From positions 1 through 27,550 of the forward strand of contig LWDP01000020.1 in NCBI GenBank assembly GCA_002087915.1: a stretch of 27,550 bases of DNA, in the 5' to 3' direction. The notes below the pieces were generated by a model. That model searched no databases. It saw only the letters and a program-made list of their open reading frames with translations, and was not told the DNA's origin. Origin of the DNA: Enterospora canceri. Lineage: Eukaryota; Microsporidia; Enterocytozoonidae. Position 1 is the stretch's first letter. Every line of letters begins with the position of its first letter. This document shows, in pieces, positions 1 to 7,665 of this stretch. Position numbers and translations under genes: made by a program.

Positions 1-141
1 TAACGTCTTGTCTGTGTTTGTTGGATGAACAAAATGATATCAGTAATAATGTCAAACATATCATTGTAACTGTAAAAAAAGGACAAACTGAACCCTTATT
101 ACGAACAAATTTTTTTAGTATTGCTTCCTAACACAATCTAT

Positions 142-1119
142 TTACTTTAGTTTGCAACAGACACTTTTTGCTAGCTCTTTATATTCTGAGCTACCTTCAT
201 CAACCAGAATGAGGTTCAAACAGTCGATAATCCACTTTTCCCTTTCATCTATGTGCGTCAGTGCCCATTTCACCATCCCATTCCTTTTTTCTTTACTCAA
301 TTTCGCACCTTTCTTTTCCATGTTCCTTACCAGCCATTTTAGTACCAGCCTTGTTGTAAAACACTTCTTTTTACTCAAAGATCTGTCATCCTCTAACAAA
401 TTGTACTCTGTTTCCTGTGTTTTGATGAAGTTGTGTTGAAATAGAACTGGTTCAGAAAGCGTAAAACCAGTTACCTTGTTGTAGGTGAATGTTTCTGCCT
501 GCTTTTTAGTCAAACTCAAATTGTGTTCGTCGTTCACTATGCATCCTAATTGCTTTTTTATGTACGAATTAGCTACGTCGTACTCTTTGTCTAGAAATGT
601 CAATTTCCCCAGGTATTCTGTTTCATTTGCTATATTTGCATAATTCCTATTGAAATCGCCCTCCATCTTGCATTCTATACTATTGAATTCGTATGTAATT
701 GGTTCTGCTATTTTCACATCTTCTCTCAATGCAAATATGCTTGAATACTCATTCGATGCCAATGCATTCATTGCCTCCATCGCATACAGATTCACTGCTG
801 TTTCATCTTCAAGCTTACACCTACGTAGTGCTTCATATGCGTCCTTCATCTTCCCCATGAAATACAAACACTGTGATTTCAACAAATTCACCCTTTCCCC
901 ATTCTGTTTCCTGAGTATTTTCAATGCTCTATCAAATTTTTTCAGTTTGTAGAAGCAATACGCCTTTTCAAACGTATTTCCGTGAATGAAGAAGATTGCA
1001 TCCCTGTATCTTTTAAGATGAATTGCTGCAATAACCTTGTATTTATCGTAGTATGGCGAATTAAGCATCAGAATCTCCTCATATTTCTCATCCTCGATAA
1101 GCTGCTTTAGTTTCGACAT
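142..1119 (-). CDS. SRP72: SRP72-like TPR protein of the signal recognition particle
   Basis: Likely the SRP72 subunit, which with SRP68 forms the scaffold of the signal recognition particle that delivers ribosomes to the ER. The N-terminal 110 residues are helical TPR-type repeats. A stretch near residues 45-65 (FEKAYCFYKLKKFDRALKIL) closely matches the FEKAYC-Y-L-ALK block I know from eukaryotic SRP72. The frame is open up to an ATG at 1140, but the ATG at 1119 is directly preceded by CCCCAAAA, the start signal used across this window, so I take 325 residues. This is about half the length of yeast or human SRP72, and the basic C-terminal RNA-binding segment is not visible. It lies 30 bp downstream of the membrane-protein gene on the same strand. 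Another TPR protein is possible but less likely. Confidence 0.75.
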   Translation of the reverse strand: MSKLKQLIEDEKYEEILMLNSPYYDKYKVIAAIHLKRYRDAIFFIHGNTFEKAYCFYKLKKFDRALKILRKQNGERVNLLKSQCLYFMGKMKDAYEALRRCKLEDETAVNLYAMEAMNALASNEYSSIFALREDVKIAEPITYEFNSIECKMEGDFNRNYANIANETEYLGKLTFLDKEYDVANSYIKKQLGCIVNDEHNLSLTKKQAETFTYNKVTGFTLSEPVLFQHNFIKTQETEYNLLEDDRSLSKKKCFTTRLVLKWLVRNMEKKGAKLSKEKRNGMVKWALTHIDEREKWIIDCLNLILVDEGSSEYKELAKSVCCKLK

Positions 1120-1149
1120 TTTTGGGGCAAAAAGAACCATTTATCCTCA

Positions 1150-2238
1150 TCAGATGAATTCAGCTGCATTTGCAGATGCCAAGGCGTAGATGCAGTGGAT
1201 CAGGCGATCACCCAAATTCACAGTCACCAAACACAACAGCCCAATATAAAGGCGCTTCTTCATTCTCTCATTGAAGTAGAGTGCTGCAAATAGAATCGCC
1301 TGTGTTACCCCCACAATAATTAACCAGGTTATTCCGATGTACGTATTCATTGCCTTGCTAAACAACTCCTCTATCAGCAGAATCAGTGTATTCAAAATGG
1401 TAGCTGTTGCAATTGCATGGAACTCAAAGAATGAAATCGGGTGCTTCTTATCGTTTTTCTTGGCCATTGTGACTAAAAATAGTCCAATTGGAACTATCAA
1501 CAAGTAGACGTATTGGTAGATCGTGGCTACATTCAAGTTGAAGAGTGTCATGAAAACATGCACGAAGACGTTCTTGAGAGCAAATACCAGTGAAATTAGG
1601 AATAACTGATCTCGTTCCAATTTGGTTGAACCTATCACAAACTTCCCTGAGAAGAATTCCCGTAGATTCTTGAAAATTGCAGTTAGAATCAACAATGCCA
1701 TGTTACACGTGAATGAATCGTATCTACCACACCATAAGGTAGTCACAATGCGTCCTTCAACTCTGATGTACCAGAAATCAGAACATGCTTCTATAAATCC
1801 ATTCAGGAAGAAAAGTGCTGCAATTTCGATGTATTTGACTCCAAGTGCATCAATCAATGCTATTTGCTGCGCGTAATTGAATAAGAAGATGTTAATGAAG
1901 TTGATCATTAGTGGCCAGAACATCAAGCATGTACTATTGATTGCTGCAAATAGTGCTATCTGATTCATGGTGAATGCAATAATAGCAATCATCAGACCAA
2001 GCAAAATGTCAGTTCTGGTATTCTTTGATCTGTAGCCATTCAGAAATAAGAATCCGATAAATATGAATGCCAAATATGAGAATATGCTGCTTCCTGCCTT
2101 TTTGTGGGCTACTAGCTTTGCCAGTGGTTCGTGAATTAGTTCGTAGATGTGGCCAGTTGCGCTATTGTTCATAAGCAGTATCATATACGCTTTTAAAACA
2201 CTGAAGTCCTTGTTTTTGTAGCACAGATATGTGATCAT
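1150..2238 (-). CDS. polytopic membrane protein, unknown function
   Basis: A 362-residue protein with roughly nine or ten hydrophobic segments spread over its whole length, for example around residues 52-68, 80-102, 107-125, 138-157 and 300-320. There is no cleavable signal peptide at the N-terminus. The ATG at 2238 is preceded by CCCCTAAA, which supports this start. I recognise no transporter signature and no conserved charged motif within a membrane segment. It sits tightly between SRP72-like and alanyl-tRNA synthetase genes on the same strand. It is probably a lineage-specific membrane protein; a highly diverged transporter cannot be excluded. Confidence 0.7.
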   Translation of the reverse strand: MITYLCYKNKDFSVLKAYMILLMNNSATGHIYELIHEPLAKLVAHKKAGSSIFSYLAFIFIGFLFLNGYRSKNTRTDILLGLMIAIIAFTMNQIALFAAINSTCLMFWPLMINFINIFLFNYAQQIALIDALGVKYIEIAALFFLNGFIEACSDFWYIRVEGRIVTTLWCGRYDSFTCNMALLILTAIFKNLREFFSGKFVIGSTKLERDQLFLISLVFALKNVFVHVFMTLFNLNVATIYQYVYLLIVPIGLFLVTMAKKNDKKHPISFFEFHAIATATILNTLILLIEELFSKAMNTYIGITWLIIVGVTQAILFAALYFNERMKKRLYIGLLCLVTVNLGDRLIHCIYALASANAAEFI

Positions 2239-2286
2239 TTTAGGGGAAACTTAAAGGATAAAATTTACCTGAATTCAACCACTGAA

Positions 2287-4887
2287 TTATTCAAAAACCT
2301 CGCTCTTGAAATTGCTGAGTTTGTTCTGAAGAAGCGTACCTTGTAACATATCTCTGCTGACTCGCATCTTCTCGTACTTCTCTGCAATTTTCTTGTAAAT
2401 TTCTTTACCGTTTTTCCTAAATGCAGCCACAAGCACTTCCTCGCCGACTTTCATCGTAACAAACGCATCCATCTCTTTCTTTGCAAAACACTCGCAAACC
2501 AATGCCATCGCTTTCACCTGCGTCTTCTTGTCCGTTTTCAACTCGTCAATTTCCTTCAGAATCACTTTGTTTGTTTTTGTGTTTATGCTATTAAGCTTAT
2601 TCAACAAAATCTCATTTTGTGTTTCTTCCACCAAGGTAGAGATTCTCTCTGTGATTGCCTTGTTCTTTTTTCTAATCAGATCCCTGTTCAACACAGTTAA
2701 CCTACGTTTCATGTAAACAGACATCTGCTTATCTTCCAACCTGGCCAATGTGCCATTTTCAATTGACTTTTTAGCTTCATCTGCATTTAAATCGCACTCA
2801 TCAGCCAATTCGCCTGATACGCAGATGATTCTACGTCTTCCACCACTTACAGCTGCTTCTGAAACAATACGCACCTTGCGAATCATAGATGACTTACTAA
2901 TGTGTGTTCCACCACATGGTTCCATAAATACCATTCCATTCACATGAGTCATCTTAATAATACGCAATGGATCAGGATACTTCACATTCGGCATCAAATG
3001 GACATTATTCTCAGCCACTTCCTTCTTGCTCATTGAAAGGACTTCAACTGGTGAGTTGCTCTTTATGAACTCATTAACAGCATCCTCAAGGACCTTTAGC
3101 TTTTCATCTGTTATTTTTCCACTATAATTGAAGTCATAGGTGCATTTGAATTCATCAACGTAGCTTCCTTGCTGTTCAGCATCCTCATCAATGTAGACTG
3201 TAACCAGATCACCCAAAATGTGGCATGTGCTGTGATTGTTTCTGATCTTCATTCTTCTCTCCTGATCACGTCTTATAACTACTTTTTCTGTCACGACACC
3301 TTCCAACTTACCATAATGAACGATGTAGTTCCTTAGAATCTTCGTGTCTACAACTGTGAATTCTCCAACCTTCTTGTTCTCCTTAATAAACTCAATAGTC
3401 CCAGTGTCTCCAACTTGTCCACCACATTCTCCATACATGTTTGTCCTATTGAAAATGAGTTGATACGTTTCACCTGATTCTGCCTTGTCGAATTCAACCA
3501 ATTCATTTTCTTTTATGCATACTAACAATTTGGCATCCAATTCAACCTGCTTTTCATCGTACTTGAATGAGTCATCAGTTCCATCAAATTGTAATTCAAT
3601 CGTAATTGGAGTCTCCTTCTTGGTTTTGCTTCTCTCCTTCTGCTCTTGCAAATGCTTTTCAAAATCCTTTGTTTCGCATATTACGCCTTTTTCCTGTGCC
3701 ATTAGTTCAGTGAGATCCCTTGGAAATCCATACGTGTCGTACAATTTGAATACGCTCTCGCTTGTCAGCCTGTTATCTTTGACCAGTTTGTCAAATTGTA
3801 GAATGCCTTTCTTTAGTGTCTGTTTGAACATGTTTTCTTCTGCGTCAATTTGCGATACGTCAACTTGTCCCAATTCAAGACAATCAGCTGCCTTCTGAAC
3901 TATTTTGGAAAGACTGTTCTCTCTGATTTGTAGCACTTCTGATGCAAATCGAACTGCTCTTCTCAGAATTCTTCGTAGAACGTATCCAATTCCCTCATTT
4001 CCAAATGAAACACCATAATACAGGCAGATTGCAAGTGTTCTTGCATGGTCTGCCACGACTCTGAATGCAACTGTTTTGTTGGTTGTGCCCAAATCATCGT
4101 ATTTTTCACCACATGTTTCTTCTTCAGTAGATTTGATGATTTCAATGAACGTGTCAATTTGGTAGTTGCTTTTGACTTCCATCAAAATGCTAAGCAGCCT
4201 CTCTAATCCAATTCCTGTATCGATCTTCTTCACATCCAAATCAATCAATCCATGTGGTGTTCTATTGAATTCCATAAAGACGATGTTCCAGATTTCCAGT
4301 ACGTTTGGATCATCCTGGTTGACGAGAGCAGACGCATCTCGTCCTCCAATTCGGTCGTAATGAATTTCAGTGCAAGGCCCACAAGGTCCAAATTCCCCCA
4401 TTTCCCAAAAATTGTCTTTTTGACCTGCACTAACAATTCTGCTTTCTGGAAGATATTTCTTCCAAATTGCTCTGCTTTCCTTGTCCATTTCATCGTAGAC
4501 TGTGACGTAGAGTCGTTCTGTATTCAGGTTACAGACCTCAGTCAGGAACTCAAATGCATATTTTATGGCTTCTTCCTTGAAGTAGTCTCCAAATGACCAA
4601 TTTCCCATCATCTCAAAGAATGTGTGATGGTAGTTGTCTTTTCCCACATCTTCAAGATCATTGTGCTTTCCACCTGCTCTAATACAGTGTTGCACCGTGA
4701 TAACTCTCTTGTATTCTGGCTTTTCTCCCAGGAATATCTGCTTGAATTGGACCATTCCCGAATTCACAAAAAGAAGACTTGGGTCATTCTGTGGTACGAC
4801 AGAGCTGCTTGGGAGCTTCTTATGTCCTCGTGCTTCAAAGAACTCGTAGAAAGCATTCTTCAATCTTCTTGTTGTCCAGCTGCTCAT
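2287..4887 (-). CDS. ALA1: alanyl-tRNA synthetase, cytosolic
   Basis: Class II synthetase that charges tRNA-Ala. The catalytic core shows the HHTFFEM-GNWSFGDYFK block at residues 87-104 and the class II motif 3 TGIGLER at 224-230. The editing domain keeps both zinc-binding pairs, HSTCH at 552-556 and CGGTH at 658-662, so clearance of Ser/Gly mischarged tRNA should be intact. The frame extends 37 codons upstream to 4998, but homology begins at MSSWTTRRLKNAF and the ATG at 4887 is preceded by ACCCTAT, so I start there (866 residues, slightly short for a eukaryotic enzyme of about 950). The C-terminal C-Ala region is present in length but its usual glycine-rich segment is not recognisable. Confidence 0.96.
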   Translation of the reverse strand: MSSWTTRRLKNAFYEFFEARGHKKLPSSSVVPQNDPSLLFVNSGMVQFKQIFLGEKPEYKRVITVQHCIRAGGKHNDLEDVGKDNYHHTFFEMMGNWSFGDYFKEEAIKYAFEFLTEVCNLNTERLYVTVYDEMDKESRAIWKKYLPESRIVSAGQKDNFWEMGEFGPCGPCTEIHYDRIGGRDASALVNQDDPNVLEIWNIVFMEFNRTPHGLIDLDVKKIDTGIGLERLLSILMEVKSNYQIDTFIEIIKSTEEETCGEKYDDLGTTNKTVAFRVVADHARTLAICLYYGVSFGNEGIGYVLRRILRRAVRFASEVLQIRENSLSKIVQKAADCLELGQVDVSQIDAEENMFKQTLKKGILQFDKLVKDNRLTSESVFKLYDTYGFPRDLTELMAQEKGVICETKDFEKHLQEQKERSKTKKETPITIELQFDGTDDSFKYDEKQVELDAKLLVCIKENELVEFDKAESGETYQLIFNRTNMYGECGGQVGDTGTIEFIKENKKVGEFTVVDTKILRNYIVHYGKLEGVVTEKVVIRRDQERRMKIRNNHSTCHILGDLVTVYIDEDAEQQGSYVDEFKCTYDFNYSGKITDEKLKVLEDAVNEFIKSNSPVEVLSMSKKEVAENNVHLMPNVKYPDPLRIIKMTHVNGMVFMEPCGGTHISKSSMIRKVRIVSEAAVSGGRRRIICVSGELADECDLNADEAKKSIENGTLARLEDKQMSVYMKRRLTVLNRDLIRKKNKAITERISTLVEETQNEILLNKLNSINTKTNKVILKEIDELKTDKKTQVKAMALVCECFAKKEMDAFVTMKVGEEVLVAAFRKNGKEIYKKIAEKYEKMRVSRDMLQGTLLQNKLSNFKSEVFE

Positions 4888-5223
4888 ATAGGGTATAAAA
4901 ATCTTCAAATTAATGCAAATTGTTACAAACCGCAACATGACTCGGTTTTCCACTAGGGGCAAAAGCTTGCACCTCACGCAACAAGTAGACAATGACATTT
5001 AATTCAGAAGTACGAACGAATAGATGACAGCCCCGCTGCAGTTATCACACTAGCATCCGATTCCAGAAATTCATTCTAGGAATGCAATAAGACAAATTTA
5101 ATATATCGACTTAAAAGAAAGTTAATGAATAAACACCCATCAATGTCAACACATTCACCGGTTCAGAGCACAAATAAAATTCGTGATTTGTTCTAGAACA
5201 TTTTAATGACCTGTGTTTCGCTT
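4888..5223. other. 336-bp spacer, nothing recognised
   Basis: This is the largest gene-free stretch in the window, between the MOZART1-like gene and alanyl-tRNA synthetase, both on the minus strand. The first 111 bases are an open, in-frame upward extension of the synthetase frame, which I judge non-coding because the CCC-marked ATG and homology start at 4887. I found no tRNA box A/box B pair and no convincing snoRNA C/D boxes. An AT-rich segment occupies about 5085-5140. It presumably carries the synthetase promoter and the 3' region of the small gene. Confidence 0.5.
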
Positions 5224-5430
5224 CTAATTGTTTGGATTACGCTTATCATACTCTTTCTTCACATTTTTCAGAATATCAATTAGGTCATCTGCTTCCATAT
5301 GATTTTTAAGCAGCATCAACATTGTTTCTATTGCTTGTTCATCAAAGCTGTATCCAAATAGTCCAGCCATCTTTCTACACGCGTCTATTTCTTTCTCATT
5401 AAATTTCATGTTATTTGATGCAAAGAACAT
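5224..5430 (-). CDS. MZT1: MOZART1-like gamma-tubulin complex partner
   Basis: A 68-residue protein that aligns without gaps, over about 37 residues, with the MOZART1 family (Mzt1), a tiny helical partner of gamma-tubulin complex proteins needed to recruit them to microtubule-organising centres. The family pattern LLNTGLD-E-L---I-L-E-GVNPEAL--VIKELR-E corresponds here to residues about 24-60: LFGYSFDEQAIETMLMLLKN, then MEADDLIDILKNVKKE. Conserved positions include the D of the first loop, the L of EAL/DDL and the basic end with a final E. The ATG at 5430 is preceded by GCCCTGA, supporting this start over the internal ATG at 5409. It begins 15 bp after the stop of the FG-tail protein gene. The assignment is from pattern recognition on a short protein. 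Confidence 0.68.
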   Translation of the reverse strand: MFFASNNMKFNEKEIDACRKMAGLFGYSFDEQAIETMLMLLKNHMEADDLIDILKNVKKEYDKRNPNN

Positions 5431-5445
5431 TCAGGGCTTCCAACC

Positions 5446-7209
5446 TTAAAACTTTTTGAATTGAGAAAATCTGCTGAATGTTGAGCTTTCAGCTGGTTGA
5501 TTGTTGCTTGGTTTGTTATCCTGTGCTTGGTTTGTGTTATTGAATAGGCTGTTGTTACTGTTCTGCTTAACCAATTGGTTGAACATGCTTGTTGTACTTT
5601 CACTACCAAATTGATTGGGTTTGCCAAATGGATTTGAACTCGTGTTGCTTTGAATTGTAAATGGCTGTACTGGTTGCTGTGGTTGCGTTGGATGTGTCGC
5701 TGCAAATGACATATTTTCTGCTTTTGGAGTTATCTTTGGTTCTACTACTTCCTTTGTCTCTTTTTCCACTATTTTATTCTCAACCACTTTCTCTTTCTTT
5801 TCTTCTTCTGCCATTTGTTTTCCTTCTATCACTTTCTTTCCTTCATCAACTACGGCCTTTGTTTTTATTTCAATCATTTTTATTCCTCTTATGATATTCT
5901 GCATTCTTTCATTTCCTTTTTCTATAAACACATCTCTTCCTATCATTGGTTTGTTGTATGTTGCTGTTTTAATCGGTTTCTTTCCTTTGTAGAATAACAC
6001 GGTATCAAAATGCCTGATTGTCTCCTCAATCTTCATGCAGTCTATCTTGTTGTATTCATCCACTTTTACTATCATTCTGCTCAATAACTCCTCGTATTTG
6101 CTGTTACTTCTCTCAAATATTCTTTTATACAATGCATTAATATCAAAATGACTTTCCAATATCCTGAATTCCTTGAACTCATTTTTCAATGATTTTTGGT
6201 TAAATTTCTCTTGTAACTTCCTGATGTCTCCTGACAATTCGTTGTTCAATTTGTCTTTGTTCTTGTCTTCTGAATTCTCCGCCTTATTTAAACCTGTTGT
6301 GCTCTTGCTCTTCAGGTTATCTTTAAACATTGAGAAGGTATTTTGAATTCCAAATGTATTCGCTGTATTGGTGATTTTGCTTTCGGGCTTCTTCTCTTTT
6401 TCTGATGGTTCTTTGTAGTCTGCTACATTTTGAAGCATTTTGTAGTCTATTTCTTCATCCAATGCCAAGAGAGTTGTTGCATCTTCCAGTGCCTTTTTCT
6501 CGAATATTCCACGTGTTTCATCCAATCTACAGAGTGAATCACCCTCAAAATGGATCTCCTTCAATTCAACCAATTTTTGCTGAACTTCTTCGTCATTGAC
6601 TTCTATACAAAATGTGCTAGTCATCTCATCATCAACTAAGAAAATCCGATTGTTGTAGAACACGATGTTTTTGACCTGCATTTCATTGAATTCAGCATTC
6701 AAACGTAGTGCAAGTTGCTGCTCTTCATCAATGCACTCTGCTACCTGACTATTCAACAAATACACAAATTTGTCTGTATCAGTTGCTGTTATGATCATAA
6801 TCTCATCGTCTTTTATCCTAAAACTAACACCAATATGTTTCTTTCCCTGCATCTCATTGTCACAAACTGCCTTTCTATTCGCTTTTATTTTCTCATCAAA
6901 TTCTACTCTTTTTTCACCAAGCATCAAGACACCCTCTGTTTCCTCAATTACTTCATTTGTTTTCACCAACGAGTCCTCTTTTGATATTTTGTAGACTGAG
7001 TCATCCAATTTAACCAGGTTGTTGACGTAAATAGCCCTCTTGAAATTATTGTTCTTGATTTTGTACGTTTTAGTGCTGCTTGCTGCAATATAGATCCATT
7101 CCTTGTATACAAATGTGTTGTGTGTATTGAATATTAGTTCTGTTACGTCTGTTTCAATGAAGTCATCACATTTGGTTGTTAATATTTCCTTGAATCCAAG
7201 TTTCTTCAT
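5446..7209 (-). CDS. FG-tail protein, possible nucleoporin (Nup159/214-like)
   Basis: A 587-residue protein. The N-terminal roughly 250 residues alternate short hydrophobic strands and polar turns, consistent with a diverged beta-propeller. The middle (about 255-480) is charged and helical with Lys/Glu-rich segments. The last 90 residues are Gln/Asn/Ser/Pro-rich with FG dipeptides at NPFG (residue 528-529) and QFG (534-535) plus scattered F residues; another FG lies in the middle (TFGIQ). A propeller followed by FG and coiled segments recalls Nup159/Nup214 at the cytoplasmic face of the nuclear pore, although the order here differs and the FG count is low. The start at 7209 is preceded by CCCCA. 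The function is inferred only. Confidence 0.45.
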   Translation of the reverse strand: MKKLGFKEILTTKCDDFIETDVTELIFNTHNTFVYKEWIYIAASSTKTYKIKNNNFKRAIYVNNLVKLDDSVYKISKEDSLVKTNEVIEETEGVLMLGEKRVEFDEKIKANRKAVCDNEMQGKKHIGVSFRIKDDEIMIITATDTDKFVYLLNSQVAECIDEEQQLALRLNAEFNEMQVKNIVFYNNRIFLVDDEMTSTFCIEVNDEEVQQKLVELKEIHFEGDSLCRLDETRGIFEKKALEDATTLLALDEEIDYKMLQNVADYKEPSEKEKKPESKITNTANTFGIQNTFSMFKDNLKSKSTTGLNKAENSEDKNKDKLNNELSGDIRKLQEKFNQKSLKNEFKEFRILESHFDINALYKRIFERSNSKYEELLSRMIVKVDEYNKIDCMKIEETIRHFDTVLFYKGKKPIKTATYNKPMIGRDVFIEKGNERMQNIIRGIKMIEIKTKAVVDEGKKVIEGKQMAEEEKKEKVVENKIVEKETKEVVEPKITPKAENMSFAATHPTQPQQPVQPFTIQSNTSSNPFGKPNQFGSESTTSMFNQLVKQNSNNSLFNNTNQAQDNKPSNNQPAESSTFSRFSQFKKF

Positions 7210-7319
7210 TGGGGTTTTAAAATATTTCAGGAAGTTTGAATTGACCTGAAATATTCAACTGAAACACAGCAGGGACAAACCAATTGAAACTGGCTAAATT
7301 CAAAAGGGGGTTGAAGTGA

Positions 7320-7640
7320 ATGAGTGACGAATTGCACAGGTGCAGAATAAAAGGCACAGGATACGTGGATGAAATTGGGAGAATGGTGCTAAGGAATAGA
7401 AGTGGAGCTGTAGAAAGCGAAATGAGTGAAATGGCGGTGTTTTTGGAGGAAAACGACACAGATTACAAGGTTGAATACGAGAAACTGAGGAAACTGGAAA
7501 AATATGAAAAAGTGAGGGAAGAAAGAAGCAAAATAAAGCAAATGATAAAGAAATTGATTGAAGAGACGAAAGTTGATACGAAATACAATCAGAAACGTGT
7601 TAAAATAACCAAATTCGGTAATAAAGAAAAGAAAGGGTAA
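7320..7640 (+). CDS. small basic protein, unknown
   Basis: A 106-residue protein, rich in Lys and Glu, with a probable coiled coil from about residue 48 to 85 and a basic C-terminus. The first 30 residues contain a Gly/Arg-containing segment (RIKGTGYVDEIGRMVLRNRS). I do not recognise the family. It is transcribed away from the FG-tail gene across a 110-bp spacer and toward glutamyl-tRNA synthetase, ending 25 bp from that gene's stop. Its ATG lacks the usual CCC; instead a GGGGG run lies 9 bases upstream, a variant also reported for microsporidian start regions. The opposite strand also carries an open frame (7389-7721), but that looks like a shadow. Confidence 0.6.
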   Translation: MSDELHRCRIKGTGYVDEIGRMVLRNRSGAVESEMSEMAVFLEENDTDYKVEYEKLRKLEKYEKVREERSKIKQMIKKLIEETKVDTKYNQKRVKITKFGNKEKKG

Positions 7641-7665
7641 TAAACCGAATGTAACTGATTCATCT

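Noticed and set aside
1..141. Possible gene remnant at the left edge
   Set aside because: No open frame of note on either strand and no RNA gene signature; treated as the 3' flank of the SRP72-like gene.
4888..4998. N-terminal extension of alanyl-tRNA synthetase as an organelle targeting peptide
   Set aside because: The CCC-marked ATG and homology start at 4887; microsporidian mitosomes are not known to translate, so a targeting peptide on this enzyme is not expected.
5143..5196. 17-residue plus-strand ORF with CCC upstream of its ATG in the 336-bp spacer
   Set aside because: Too short to judge, no homology; CCC plus ATG can occur by chance.
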